64,000 nucleotides of DNA. Origin: Isochrysis galbana (lineage: Eukaryota > Haptophyta > Isochrysidales > Isochrysidaceae). Numbering within the stretch: position 1 is the stretch's first letter; each line of letters opens with the position of its first letter. The stretch spans positions 6,071,515 through 6,135,514 of the forward strand of contig CM030931.1 of assembly GCA_018136815.1 (NCBI GenBank). The letters run 5' to 3'. Positions 19,985 to 30,071 of the stretch are shown one piece after another. Below the pieces are notes generated by a model that was not told the origin of the DNA, ran no database searches, and was given only the letters and a program-made list of their open reading frames with translations. A program made the position numbers and the translations under genes.

Positions 19985-20331
19985 AAGTAGACAGGCCTCA
20001 CCCCTCCTCGGGATACTTAGGTATCCTGGCGTGGAGATATATCTTAACGGACTTTTACAACATTCAGTATGGCAACGCGGACAGTAGATCCGTTAGGTCG
20101 ATCTTAATTAAGAGCGATCCTTGCGAGATACCACCTATTAGTAACGGCGAAGGTCGGCTTCTTCCAAAGACTAAAAAAACATCGAGAGAATATGGGACTA
20201 CACGCCCCGAGTAACAAACATATTAGGAAGATGATAAGCCCTCTTTACACGGTGGACAAAGATTTCAACCTAGAAACATCGGAAGACCTCTTGCAGGCGG
20301 CGAGAGGTCTGGATATACGAAACATCACCTA
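19985..20331 (+). mobile_element. LINE C-terminal coding fragment
   Basis: The frame around 20020-20200 reads LAWRYILTDFYNIQYG. It matches IAWKYIIKDFYRVDYE of the better preserved copy at 53560-53620. The following bases to 20331 read a plausible terminal segment (MISPLYTVDKDFNLE) ending in a stop. The frame is interrupted; this is a decayed LINE 3' coding end. Confidence 0.55.
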
Positions 20332-20469
20332 GGATAGTAGGAGTAGGAACTCAGCGGATATCAAGAAAGATCTTACGAGATGAAAGGGAGGGAAATGCAA
20401 GCCAAAGCTAGAGCGAAGGAGAAGCCACAGTCTCCCGCCCCCTTCTCTCCGACTCCTGGCTCAACTAAG

Positions 20470-20700
20470 TTTATACTTGGTTGACCCATGGGGGGGCACG
20501 AGCCCCCCCCTCTCTCCACTCCTCCCCTGCCATGGGGGAGGAACCACCCATCCTCCTGGCATGCCTGATGGCTTGCCAGGAGGCCACTGCCGTGCTGACC
20601 CACTCTCTCACTCACAGGCACGCCTGATTCGCTCGTCCTGGCCAGTCGTGGCCAGCCCATTGCTCCAACCCCCCCTCCCCCCCTGGTCGACAGGCAGACA
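20470..20700 (-). repeat. Hairpin-rich repeat, inverted partner of 27720-27860
   Basis: CAACTAAGTTTATACTTGGT, CATGGGGGGGCACGAGCCCCCC and GGAGGAACCACCCATCCTCC, continuing through GATGGCTTGCCAGGAGGCC, are the reverse complement of 27725-27856 with high identity. Related text occurs at 3540, 24000 and 47640. Confidence 0.7.
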
Positions 20701-20712
20701 GGTGCAGCGTGG

Positions 20713-21055
20713 GGGCAGTCATTTATTTCTTATTTCTTCGAGGACTGCTCGCGGCGCGAGCTATAAGGGCCGTTCTGCTTCTCGACGAGAGGTCCCCCCC
20801 CCCCCCCGGGGTTTTTCCCCGGTGAGTCGCCCGACGTAGGTCGGTCCGCCTCACTGGGTTTTCCCTCATTGTAGCTTGTGGAGAGTTATAATGGGAGCCG
20901 GAGGTTTGCGAGGGGGGAGATTTGAAGTGATGCATATGTGTATGTGTCTGTGCCACCACTTCAAGGCGTGCGGGCAGGTGCGCTGAGGGGTGTCGTGATA
21001 GTACCGGGCTAGTGGGAGTAGTGGTACTAACGCTCAGTTGTTTTATTATTATCAA
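20713..21055 (+). repeat. Repeat F, copy 2
   Basis: Same start (GGGCAGTCATTTATTTCTT, with an extra ATTTCTT) and same end (AACGCTCAGTTGTTTTATTA) as 4110-4453, including the long C-run and GGTCGGTCCGCCTCA..GGGTTTTCCCTCATT core. Confidence 0.65.
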
Positions 21056-21831
21056 GATGCATCTTCGGGGAGGGAGGCAGCTGCGAGCTGCGAGCCCTCA
21101 GCCGAGTGTCATTCAAGCGCGCACATAAGATAAGACATAAGTCCAGCATGAGTTTTGAGACATTTCCTTCCTAACTCTCCCTGGGGTTTTCGTCGGGTTT
21201 TTTGCGGTTTTTGCGTTTCCGTCGATTTCGCACCTCTCCAATGTCACTATTTATTACCTCATGCACATGTGCTAGGCTGCTTTGGGATTCTAATCTGCCT
21301 ATGTACACATGGCCCAACACAAAAAATTCAAGTCCTAAGGGCGCCCCGGCCCGACTGCCAGCCCACTGCCAACCATCCGTCTGTGATAGGCAAGGCGAGG
21401 TCCGGATGTGCAGACGTCAACAACAAAGACGTAGATGCACAAACGGGCCTTTGCAGGGCGTTCAGGCGGTCGCTCCACGGGTAAAAGTAAAAGTGGCGCC
21501 TTATGACCTGTCTCGAACAGCCTGACGGCCATTCCCTCTCTCGCCGCGCCCCATTCAACCTCATACCCTGCCGAGCGCCTCACGCAGCCCATTTGCAGCG
21601 CGCTTCCCCGCCCCCACCATAGCTCGATGTGGCGGTACAAGGGTGGACTGTGCGCGGGCTCAGGCAGTTGCCCCATACCAGCGGGTCCCTCTACCAGATG
21701 CACAGCGCATCCGAGCGCCTTGCACAGCCGCCAGACCCCGTGACAGCTGGAGGAGCCAGGCAGCCGCGCGCCCGCGCCCCCCCCCCGCGTCGGGCCGCAG
21801 AAAATCGGGGGTTGAAAAACAAGAGTTGCTA

Positions 21832-21940
21832 GTGGGGTCTCGATTTCGACCCCCTCTTGTTTTCCTTGTTTTTCGAGATCCAGACTCCCGATTTTCGAAA
21901 ATCGAGACCTTGCTTTTCGAAAATAAGGGTCTCGATTCGC
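21832..21940. repeat. Nested inverted repeats in the carboxypeptidase leader
   Basis: GGTCTCGATT occurs at 21836 and 21928, and its complement AATCGAGACC at 21900-21909. CGATTTTCGAAAATCG (21889-21904) is a perfect 16-bp palindrome. The block can fold into alternative hairpins; it lies about 250-360 bp upstream of the ATG at 22190. Confidence 0.75.
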
Positions 21941-22189
21941 GATCGGCGGTCGCGCGGACTGAGCCTTAGAAAATTTTCAGTACGAGTCTTTACTCTTCCT
22001 TCTCCCTTCCTTCCTCGTCGTCGTGTGGCGGGACATCTCCAGGCTCCCGGCTCCCTGGCGCCCTCGCCCCCGCCCTCCCCCGCCCCTCTCCCTCGCTTTG
22101 CGCGCAGCGCGTGCTCAGCCTCCGCCCTGTTCACCATTCGGCTCGCTCTCCGCTTCGCCCTACTCGCCACCTCCGCCGCGCTCCACCAG

Positions 22190-23515
22190 ATGGTCTCGAT
22201 CAGCTCTGCCTTTGATGGCGGCAATATTGAACTTGCAAGCCGCGCCCCTGGCTCAATCCAGCTGAGGATAAAGCCCGACCCGTACACCGAGCTGGAAAAA
22301 AAGAGCCACATGCAATCTTTCGCTTTTCGCGCCATCACTCATTCCGCTGCAGCGCCGCAGAAGGTGGTATATGAGATTATCAACGCGAAGGATGCTTCCT
22401 TCCCTGACGCGTGGCAGGGCACCACTGTCCGCTACTCCACCGACATGCAGACGTGGCAGCACGTGGGCTCAACGTGCTACGACGAGGTCAAGGGCGTACT
22501 ACGATGGGAGTGGACTCACTCGGGCGCCGATGCATCTGTCTACTTCGCATACTTTGATCTCTACCCATATGAGCGCCATCTCAGATTGGTCGGCAAGTGT
22601 CAGGCATTGATGCGCACCACTCAGCCGCCAGCGGGACTCTCTGTGCACTCGCTCGGCCAGACTCTCGATGGGAGGGAGCTTGACTGTATCTCAATTGGCA
22701 CCGGAAAGCTCAAGGCATGGGCGATCCACCGCCAGCACCCGGGCGAATCCCAGGCGTCATTCTTTGCGGAGGGCCTTCTCAATCGCCTCCTCGGTCTTGA
22801 GACTGATGGGGTTGTCGATGGGCTAACGCAACGCTTGCTCAAGACATATACGTTCCACGTCGTCCCAAACATGAATCCCGATGGCTCCGTGCGAGGGCAC
22901 CTTCGAGTGAATGCGGGGGGCGCTAACTTAAATCGGGAGTGGGCGCCCACTGGCGACTATGCCGCCCCAACCGCGGAGCGGTCGCCCGAAGTCTTGCACA
23001 CGCTTGCTGCTATCGAGGCGACGGGCGTAGACCTGTTCATCGATGTTCACGGCGATGAGGCTCTCCCTTTTAGCTTTGTGGCCGGTGCGGAAGGGCTAGG
23101 CGTCTGGGGGCCTCGTCAAAAGGCATTGCACGGGGCATTCCTTGGTGCCTACAGCCGCGCCAACCCAGACATGCAGTGCCACTTTGGCTACGACCCAGAA
23201 CCACCCCTTCAAGGCAATCCGACCATTTGCAGCAACCATATTGCACAGCGATTTGATGCTCTTTCACTGACCCTAGAGATGCCCTTCAAGGACTGTGCCT
23301 CGAACCCAGAGACGGCGCCACGCGGTTGGGACGGGCGCCGATGCGCGATGCTAGGCGCCAGCTTCCTTGATGCAGCCGCACATGTTGCACCTCAGCTACG
23401 TGGAGTGGAGAACCCACAGTTCGGACCGGAAGACGTGTACGTGGCGCCCACCGAGGATAAGGCAGCCATAGCGGCGTATCTTGCGAACGGCCAGGGACGC
23501 AAGGTTCTCGGCTAA
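22190..23515 (+). CDS. M14 zinc carboxypeptidase, cytosolic carboxypeptidase (CCP/AGBL) type
   Basis: 441 residues from the first in-frame ATG (22190); upstream codons are open but lack an ATG. The N-terminal ~135 residues form the CCP-specific beta domain, closing with YFAYFDLYPYERHLRLV. The catalytic domain shows zinc ligands HPGE (H183, E186) and DVHGDE (H287), the substrate-binding NLNREW (R249) region after NMNPDGSVRGHLR, and the catalytic acid in TLEMPFKD (E363). CCP enzymes remove glutamates from tubulin tails and other proteins, so a role in cilia or cytoplasmic microtubules is likely. No signal peptide, single exon. The short, compact form resembles CCP6-like and bacterial members more than the long animal CCP1. 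Confidence 0.9.
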   Translation: MVSISSAFDGGNIELASRAPGSIQLRIKPDPYTELEKKSHMQSFAFRAITHSAAAPQKVVYEIINAKDASFPDAWQGTTVRYSTDMQTWQHVGSTCYDEVKGVLRWEWTHSGADASVYFAYFDLYPYERHLRLVGKCQALMRTTQPPAGLSVHSLGQTLDGRELDCISIGTGKLKAWAIHRQHPGESQASFFAEGLLNRLLGLETDGVVDGLTQRLLKTYTFHVVPNMNPDGSVRGHLRVNAGGANLNREWAPTGDYAAPTAERSPEVLHTLAAIEATGVDLFIDVHGDEALPFSFVAGAEGLGVWGPRQKALHGAFLGAYSRANPDMQCHFGYDPEPPLQGNPTICSNHIAQRFDALSLTLEMPFKDCASNPETAPRGWDGRRCAMLGASFLDAAAHVAPQLRGVENPQFGPEDVYVAPTEDKAAIAAYLANGQGRKVLG

Positions 23516-24289
23516 GCGCTCGAAAGGCAAGATCAGACCTCCATCCCCTGTCTCTGAGAAGGAGCGCTCATCATCCACCGGTCAATATGCAGATCATTGA
23601 TTTGGTGCATCTCTTCTCAGCTTTTATGGTACAATTTCACCACGTCGCTTCTGTCTGTGGTCTTGCGGGACAATGCAGATGACTGACGCAGGTCTATCGT
23701 GCCCAGCGGTGATCATTATGCAGACGACTCCATTCTTTCACGTTTCAATTCGGAAATCCCAAACAGGCGCCCTAGGCAGCCAGACTCCAAACATTGGGCA
23801 CTTGAAGACAGATGTACCTATGATGCGTGAGGCAGAAAGCTCTGTATCGTGTATCCATATAGCCCTGCGTAAAAGATGCGTTGTCTTCATAATAGATGAA
23901 AACCTTCTACATACCCCCACCTGTCGCTCGTAAGCTGAGTTCTTAGTTCTTTAGTCTTATGTCAATTAGTTCTTAGCCATGACGCGCGCCTGCGGCCCCT
24001 CTTCAGGTCCCGCCAGGTGGCCTGCAGGGGCCTGGGAGCACAGCTCAGGGGGCAGGTGAGGCTGGGGCATGGCTCTGGCCCCTCCTGCCTCTCCCTCGCT
24101 GGCGCTCCGCGCCCCGTGCAGGTCGATTGGAGCTGGCTGGGGGGTCTTGATCAGGAGGGCCCAGGGGGGCGAGGAGGGGCTGGTCAGAGGGATGGGCTGG
24201 CCACGACAAGCCAGGGCGGGCAAATCAGGCGTGTCTGTGGGGAGAGGGATGGGTCAGCAGGACAATGTGCTCCTGGCAAGCCATCAGGC
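23516..24289. other. Intergenic with a GC-rich repeat
   Basis: 23516-23980 is the 3' flank of the carboxypeptidase gene, with no motif-bearing frame. 23985-24290 is a copy of the GC-rich repeat also seen at 3780-3920 and 47800-47960 (CAGCTCAGGGGGCAGGTGAG, CTGGCTGGGGG). Confidence 0.4.
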
Positions 24290-24985
24290 CTAAAAGCGTT
24301 GTGCGTGATTGATAGCGTTGAAATACATAATAAGAGATTTCTACAGAGTTGAATTTGAGTCACACGAGTACCACTACATACCGATCCTAGAGTCTATCTA
24401 CACTAGTGCGAGGTTCGCCACCTTGGTTAGGGGTTAGGGGCCTTACCCCGCCAAAATCGCACTGCTCTGTGCGCACGCATAAAGCCGCCTAGGGGAGAGG
24501 GGAGGAAGCCCAAACTCAAGAAACCACTAGAACTCAGCACCCCCGTATTCATTGAAAACGAGAAAGGTAGACTACAACTGAGCGAAAGCACCCGCCTCGT
24601 AGCGAAGGCGCTTGGCCTCGCTGAAAGACTCGCATTGCACGGTGGGTCGTCCCACACTAAAAGATCATCTGAAGATGCGATCGATCACTACATATAGGTC
24701 ACCCACGGCAAACATCGCAACACACAGAAACAACGAAACCCAGGAACTATTTTAAGATAAACAAGTCACCCAGTGGCACAGGAGGGGGCTGAGAACACGC
24801 CGCTGAGGACCCAGGTGCACCCCGCTCCGCTCGGACCCCCCACATGACCCGAGCCCCTGAGTAGAGCACGAGGGGAGTTGCCGCAAGGCGGGAAATGAGG
24901 GTGAGGAAGGGAAGGGGGCGTGGCTACGAGTAAAGTGATTCAGTGCCACGGGTGAGGCGAGAATATTAAAAGGTTTTTTTAGTAA
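24290..24985 (+). mobile_element. LINE 3' end, family A (decayed coding end plus 3' UTR)
   Basis: 24290-24640 retains broken pieces of the LINE C-terminus (LVAKALGLAERLA, as at 53830-53866). The 3' UTR follows, with CCCCTGAGTAGAGCACGAGG and GGAGTTGCCGCAAGGC, ending GAGGCGAGAATATTAAAAGG then a T-run at 24955-24983. Same tail at 45300-45545 and 54000-54210, and inverted at 63089. Confidence 0.7.
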
Positions 24986-25709
24986 TATTGTTATCCACAC
25001 TACACACACTACACGTTCCACGCTAGCACTAGAAGATAGAAGATACCGTCACGTCGTTTGAGTCAATGTCAGTGACGCGACAACATCATGGCTCAGGGCT
25101 GCTCACTACGACGTCAATATGATCACCGACTAGTGAGTGATGAGTCGTGAGGGTGGCTCAAACAACGCGACGCGTCTCCTCGTCTCCTCTAGCTCTAGTG
25201 GAACGTGAGCTGCGAACTGCGAAGGGTGACGCCATCGCTCCGGCGTCGATGGCTAAAAGCCATAAAGGAGCCCCTTTTGGTGGCAAACGGCCCCATCTCG
25301 ACCTCGGTATTGATGGCTCACCCCCCACGCCCTCGCTCCTCGTCATCCAAGTCGTCAGCATCGTACTCCTCTGTCCCCCCCAGCCCCAGCCCCCAGCCCC
25401 AGCCCCAACCCCCGCATCCCCGCGCCATCGCGCGAGCACCGAGGCTCGGACCGAGGGCAGAGGGAGAAGGGGGGGGGGGGGGGGGGGGGCACGCCTCGGC
25501 CGAAAACCACCTCGCTTTTTTCTCGTGTTTCGAGTTCAATATTTCTCGTAAAAGCCTTACCCCCATGAGCCGCCGTACAAAATGATTTTGGTGAAGCACC
25601 TGCACCTATTTCGGTGCTTCGGCCCCGTCAAGCACCTGCACATATTTGTCGGCAGTAAGGAGTTAAAGACCTCTCGTCCGGCCTCCCACTCCGGCTGTGC
25701 GGTGAGTTC
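24986..25709. other. Intergenic with a 21-base G run
   Basis: No gene motif. 25469-25489 is an uninterrupted run of 21 G, preceded by CCCCAGCCCCAGCCCC-type C-rich repeats at 25376-25415. Both could form four-stranded structures. A GAAGCACCTGCAC direct repeat occurs at about 25591 and 25628. Confidence 0.5.
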
Positions 25710-26474
25710 ATGGTGGGATGGGACCTTCCCCCACTCCGATCGGTGTTGGTGGCCGAGTCGCAGGAGGCCGACGGAGTGGCGGAGGGAGACCAGGTAGTAG
25801 AGACTTCGATGTTGCATGAGCATGAGTTGCGCCGCACAAGCGCGAAGAGGCGCAAGCATAGCGATGCCGTACCGCCTGTTGGATCCGAGTGGGAGGAGGC
25901 TGCCCCCTGGCTGGCACAGCAGCTGAGCTCGCTGCAGCGCGCGGAAGTCAGCGCATACCTGCATAGGAAGGACCGACAGCGCGACGGATGCAAGAGCGAG
26001 GAATCCTTCCTGCGTGCATTCTGGGAAAAGGAGCGGTGCGACGCAAGGCGAGCCTTGAACTGTGTGTTGAACTTCCTGCTTCTGGAGCGACTGAGAGAGC
26101 TCCTGCTTTCTAGAATTGGTGAAGGAAACGACGGCGCTGGTCGGTCTGAGAAGCGTGAAATGGCGATCGTATCCGTACAAAAGCGACAGCGTGATCGCAA
26201 GCGATTTGACCCTCTACTTCACCGTGCACTGAAGAGGGCAGCAGCACATGGTGAAAGCATCCATGCAAATGATGCACGGCACGTTAGTCATCGAAATTCC
26301 GTGGAATATGCGGAGTTTGTGGTGGATATTGCTCTTGAGATGATCAGGGAAAAGCAGAGGCCGCAACGCGAAAAACCGGTGCCGGCTGTAGGCGCCAGCG
26401 ATTTCAGCGTATGGGACGCCGAGGTGGTCTCTTCCAGTTCCCCAACTTCTTTGGGCTTGCGCATCAGCGAGTAG
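25710..26474 (+). CDS. Hypothetical protein, charged, possibly nuclear
   Basis: 254 residues from the ATG at 25710. Basic patches (RRTSAKRRKHSD, KRQRDRKRFDPLLHRALKRA) look like nuclear-localisation signals. The middle (residues about 70-145) is predicted helical and acidic/basic (LAQQLSSLQRAEVSAYLHRK, LNFLLLERLRELLLSRIGEG). The C-terminal 40 residues are Ser-rich. No known domain recognised. Long clean frame with good codon composition in the middle supports a gene. Single exon; an upstream exon is possible. Confidence 0.6.
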   Translation: MVGWDLPPLRSVLVAESQEADGVAEGDQVVETSMLHEHELRRTSAKRRKHSDAVPPVGSEWEEAAPWLAQQLSSLQRAEVSAYLHRKDRQRDGCKSEESFLRAFWEKERCDARRALNCVLNFLLLERLRELLLSRIGEGNDGAGRSEKREMAIVSVQKRQRDRKRFDPLLHRALKRAAAHGESIHANDARHVSHRNSVEYAEFVVDIALEMIREKQRPQREKPVPAVGASDFSVWDAEVVSSSSPTSLGLRISE

Positions 26475-26714
26475 GAACCCCTCGATCGCGATGCCGCTGC
26501 CACTACAAGTGTATTAGCTCGCCATCAACGTGACTGTTTCGACGTCCTGAGCCACAAACATCTACCGGTCGCAGTCCGATGGATCTTTTACTTGTTACTC
26601 CTGCACCCTGGGCCGTTTGGGGTACGCAGCGCACATTGGGAGGAGGAGGGGACTATGTGCGCAGATATTCATGCTAATTTAGTTTGCGCAATATAATCAG
26701 GCCGGGCCATTTGA

Positions 26715-27060
26715 AAAACTCTTGAAGGTGTCTGCCAAGCTACTAGAGCCACTCCCTTCACCGGATCACCGGTGCCATCGCCCTAGCCCCCACCACACTC
26801 CCCTTCCCGGCCTCCGCCCTCGCCCTCATTCCTGTGTCTTCTGTTTCGGGGGGTCGGCCCATGTGCACTACTTTGGGCCTAGCGCTGGGGGAGGGGTGGG
26901 GCGGGCCTTTTGGTGTCTTTTCATGTGGCATGACTCGGGTCGCCGCGTTGTGGGGGCCCGCTATTCGGTTTCCCCTATGGGTACGTGGTTTTGGGGGGGG
27001 CGCCTTCATTTTCATTTCGCATTTCGTGCGCCCGGGCGCTATCCATTGATTGGCCGCTGA
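26715..27060 (-). mobile_element. LINE 3' end, family B (antisense)
   Basis: Starts AAAAACTCTTGAAGGTGTCT, the complement of a T-ended tail, then CCAAGCTACTAGAGCCACTCCC. It includes the marker CACTACTTTGGGCCTAGCGC and GGGGAGGGGTGGGGCGGGCC. The same module is at 31455-31650, 37600-37815, 40195-40370, 44455-44660, 48350-48500 and 48530-48690 in either orientation. Confidence 0.6.
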
Positions 27061-27065
27061 CACGG

Positions 27066-27165
27066 CTAGGGGACACGCTGTGGGACACCGCTAGGGGACG
27101 CGCTGTGGGACAACGCTGGGGGACGCGCTGTGGGACACCGCCGGGGGACGCGCCGTGGGACGTGG
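27066..27165 (+). repeat. 25-bp tandem repeat, four copies
   Basis: CTAGGGGACACGCTGTGGGA-type units start at 27066, 27091, 27116 and 27141, with 1-5 changes each. They interrupt a minus-strand frame that begins MADTDSYSYHDLSDIFPSAT at 27325 and looks like a genuine N-terminus. Confidence 0.85.
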
Positions 27166-27439
27166 AACACCGCTCCCCTGCCGAACACGCGATGACTACA
27201 GGCTCGTAGGCAGAGGGCCGTTCGATCGAGCCGGCAGCTGACGCGGCCGTGAAAGAGTCGTTGTTTGTTGCTGACGGGAAGATGTCTGAAAGGTCATGGT
27301 AGGAGTAGCTGTCAGTGTCTGCCATCGAGCGCCTCGAGCGGAGAGGTAGACTGAGGTTCAGAGGATTGCAACGCGTGGCGTCGGAGAGTAGAGACGAGGC
27401 TAGCTAGCGAGCTAGTGGGAGAGAGAGAGAATGAGAGTG

Positions 27440-27600
27440 ATAAATAAACCTTTTAATAGTCTCACCGCACACGCGGCCGTGGACCCTCTACTTTCTACTC
27501 ACGTAGGAAACTTTCTACACCCCCACTTCCCCGGCCCTTCTCCCCCCGCCATAAGGCGACTCCCCCCGTGCACTACTAGGGGGATAGGGGTGAAGGGCTT
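27440..27600 (-). mobile_element. LINE family A tail fragment (inverted)
   Basis: AAACCTTTTAATAGTCTCAC followed by CGCACACGCGGCCGTGGACC is nearly identical to 35750-35800 and is the reverse-complement form of the family A tail. It is followed at 27620-27860 by the hairpin repeat that is the inverted partner of 20470-20700. Confidence 0.6.
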
Positions 27601-28016
27601 AGATATGGTCCGGTGGCCCGCGCCCCCCCCCGGTGATCATTCCCCCCCTTCCTCCTGTGTCTCCGAGTGGGCGGCGGTCTCAGCCCCGACTTATCCTGCA
27701 AACAGGTGCGGGACTTACCTCAGCAGGGCAGTGGCCTCCTGGCAAGCCATCAGGCATGCCAGGAGGATGGGTGGTTCCTCCCCCACGGCAGGGGAGGAGT
27801 GGAGAGAGGGGGGGGCTCGTGCCCCCCCATGGGCGAACCAAGTATAAACTTAGTTGAGCTGAACCCGAATCTATAAGCGGCCTTTTGTTTTCATTCAATC
27901 TTTACTTGGGAAGCTGAACCCGAATCGACACCTTTTAACAATTCACAATTCTTGGAGGTGGGGAGTTAATTCCGAATCGACATAAGCTTTGATTGTACCA
28001 AGCAGATCATCACGAC

Positions 28017-28403
28017 TCATATATTGATGATTGTTTTCACAGTGAATTTGTTGCTCAAGAGAGTGTGTCTCATATAAACCAGTGTGAATGATTTATTTAT
28101 CTCGCAAATGGCGTGTAAGGTGTCTTTAATGTTTGTATCGTGCTTGAAATCTAATGAACGGAATAAGCACTGACATTCGAAAATGTACGTCGAAAACTTT
28201 GGGTTGGACGGGTTGACCCCAACCGGCGGCGGCGGACTGATGTCGTCCAATGCTTCCGCCATAACCTGCATGGCAGATTTAGAATTGGCATATGGCGGAA
28301 AGAGAGGTGTGATGAATTTTTTAAAGTTCTCGTCCATCTTTCTTATGATCCATTGCACTCGCTTGAGTACTATATCATCAGGCGCCATTCCATTTATAGA
28401 CAT
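28017..28403 (-). CDS. Hypothetical 128-aa ORF in an AT-rich island
   Basis: ATG at 28403, stop at 28017. The protein begins MSINGMAPDDIVLKRVQWII and has a balanced composition (Lys, Ile, Phe, Asn rich) unlike GC-rich chance frames nearby. The region 27880-28640 is visibly lower in GC than its surroundings. It lies immediately beyond the gag-like part of an R1 copy on the same strand, so it may be a retroelement protein segment or captured foreign sequence. No motif recognised. Confidence 0.4.
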   Translation of the reverse strand: MSINGMAPDDIVLKRVQWIIRKMDENFKKFITPLFPPYANSKSAMQVMAEALDDISPPPPVGVNPSNPKFSTYIFECQCLFRSLDFKHDTNIKDTLHAICEINKSFTLVYMRHTLLSNKFTVKTIINI

Positions 28404-28549
28404 GGTTGAGCACTGTGAGGTGGGTGCCTTTGCTCAAATACTAGAAGATTCTTTTGTACCGGGAGCGGCGCATCGCGTATTTGGAAACGAGGGGTACCAA
28501 ATGAAGGCAAACGACCTTGGCGCACTCGGCAGCCACAATGCCACAATAC

Positions 28550-28859
28550 AAACCACAAATTCGAAGGAAAGATTTTCATCGAATTCGTCGAGTCCATTCG
28601 ATGATGTGTTGCACCGTTGAGCGTCGACGCGCGCGCTGGTGTCATGGAGATTGCGGTGACCTCTCGGCAGGGGTACCACTTTAGAACTTATAGCGTCGTA
28701 TGACATCTTGTTAGCTAGCATTCCTAGCCACATACACCGGACGAGCCATGCGCCAACCGCGCACACTCCCATCGCGGGGTAGGTAGGGGCTCCGTTGCCG
28801 TCGAAGGGCTACGGTCCCTCAGCACTAAGGTTATACTAACACAACAATAAAACTCTGAC
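28550..28859 (-). repeat. Repeat R1, copy with gag-like segment
   Basis: Ends AATAAAACTCTGAC at 28859, 235 bp upstream of the ATG at 29094 (or about 106 bp from the open frame's 5' limit), with the edge facing that gene. On the minus strand it reads ANKMSYDAISSKVVPLPRGH and DEFDENLSFEFV. It is close to 13200-13506 in sequence. Confidence 0.7.
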
Positions 28860-29093
28860 GCCTTTACTTAAGTTAAGGCATTCACACCCACCCGGAGAGG
28901 AAGGGAGCTACAATCACAATAGTGCGAACTGTACAAAACTACGCTAGAAGGATAAGACATCACGGTGAATGATATTCTTCCCACCCGGACCTTGGAGAGG
29001 CGGCATCATCCCCACATCCGCACGCCTCGCGCAGCACAAGCCCAGCGCTTTCAGAGAGCAAGCCCACATCAGACTGAACGTTTTGGTAGGTGG

Positions 29094-30071
29094 ATGCCGC
29101 AAGTTTGGCTCGACGCGGTGGGTGGACAGTCAGCGCCGCCTCCTACCACTGACTTGGTGGTGGCTCACTGCCGTGAGCCACTCGGATGGCTCCCTGAGCT
29201 GAGGGCGGGGCTGCTCGAAGCGGTGCCGCACCTTTCGACGCGCCTCTTCCTCTACGAGAAGTGTGGCTCTGACGATCCGATCCCATGGAGCGAGAAGGCA
29301 GACGGGCCTTTGGTGAGAGCGCAACTGCAAAATCGCGGGGAAGAGTGCCTCGGATATTTGAGCTATCTGGTATCACAATACTCCGCCTTGCCAGACTATG
29401 TCATCTTCTTGCAGGGAGACGGTGTGCTCGGTGGCCGAAATTTCCGAGCTAAGGCGAGGGGTTTTGGTGCTTACATTTCGCGCGGCGAGCGCAGCCTCTT
29501 TCGGACCGTCAACGATCATCAGTACATCTCGATTGCGGAATCGCAGGCGGCGTGCCGTGCTGACCCTGATCTTGTCAATTGTAATCCAGGTGGAGGCCCG
29601 GGCCAGTGGCAGTGCTTGCGTGATCTTGCGGCGCGCCACGGAATAATGGTGCCTCGGAACGCGTTTGCGACATACGCAAATGCTCAGTTTGGCGTCTCCC
29701 GCGATCGCATTGAGGCCAGAACGTTGGACTTTTACCAGGTGCACACGCATGATCCCAAACGTAGATGCGATGGCCGTCACTACTATGACTACCATCTTGG
29801 AATGCTGATAGTTTGGGGTGATGTTGATATCACCATGACCCGCCCCGCAATGCCTTGCCCTCCACAGAAGCTACTGGCTGAGTTCGAGGGCACGCCGAGC
29901 TTAGAGTGTTATCGCGTCCTCTGGGGAAAAGGGAGGGAACGCCCGTTTCGGGGCACATGTGCCTTATTCGAGATGCTTTGGCACACAATACTAGGAGAGC
30001 CTGCCATACTCTCACCAAGATTTACCATGACTGGCATCGTTGCGATCCCGTTCCGTGAGAGACCAAAATGA
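29094..30071 (+). CDS. DUF3431-like protein (glycosyltransferase-like)
   Basis: 325 residues from the ATG at 29094; the frame is open to 28965 without another ATG, so an upstream exon cannot be excluded. Motifs fit the DUF3431 family: VVAHCREPLGWLPEL near the start, LFLYEKCG, NRGEECLGYLSYLVSQYSAL, LPDYVIFLQGD, and later ANAQFGVSRDRI with a YYDYHLG/MLWHTILGEP tail. The family is found in fungi and algae and is thought to be glycosyltransferase-like; the exact reaction is unknown. VIFLQGD could supply an acidic metal-binding residue. No signal peptide at this start. It is preceded by an R1 repeat. Confidence 0.75.
   Translation: MPQVWLDAVGGQSAPPPTTDLVVAHCREPLGWLPELRAGLLEAVPHLSTRLFLYEKCGSDDPIPWSEKADGPLVRAQLQNRGEECLGYLSYLVSQYSALPDYVIFLQGDGVLGGRNFRAKARGFGAYISRGERSLFRTVNDHQYISIAESQAACRADPDLVNCNPGGGPGQWQCLRDLAARHGIMVPRNAFATYANAQFGVSRDRIEARTLDFYQVHTHDPKRRCDGRHYYDYHLGMLIVWGDVDITMTRPAMPCPPQKLLAEFEGTPSLECYRVLWGKGRERPFRGTCALFEMLWHTILGEPAILSPRFTMTGIVAIPFRERPK

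Noticed and set aside
21857-22189. N-terminal extension of the carboxypeptidase
   Set aside because: The frame is open but contains no ATG, and it passes through the hairpin cluster; the domain starts naturally after the ATG at 22190.
25469-25489. 21-G run as a telomere or origin
   Set aside because: A simple homopolymer without telomere-type repeat units; more likely a structure-prone tract or partly a sequencing artefact.
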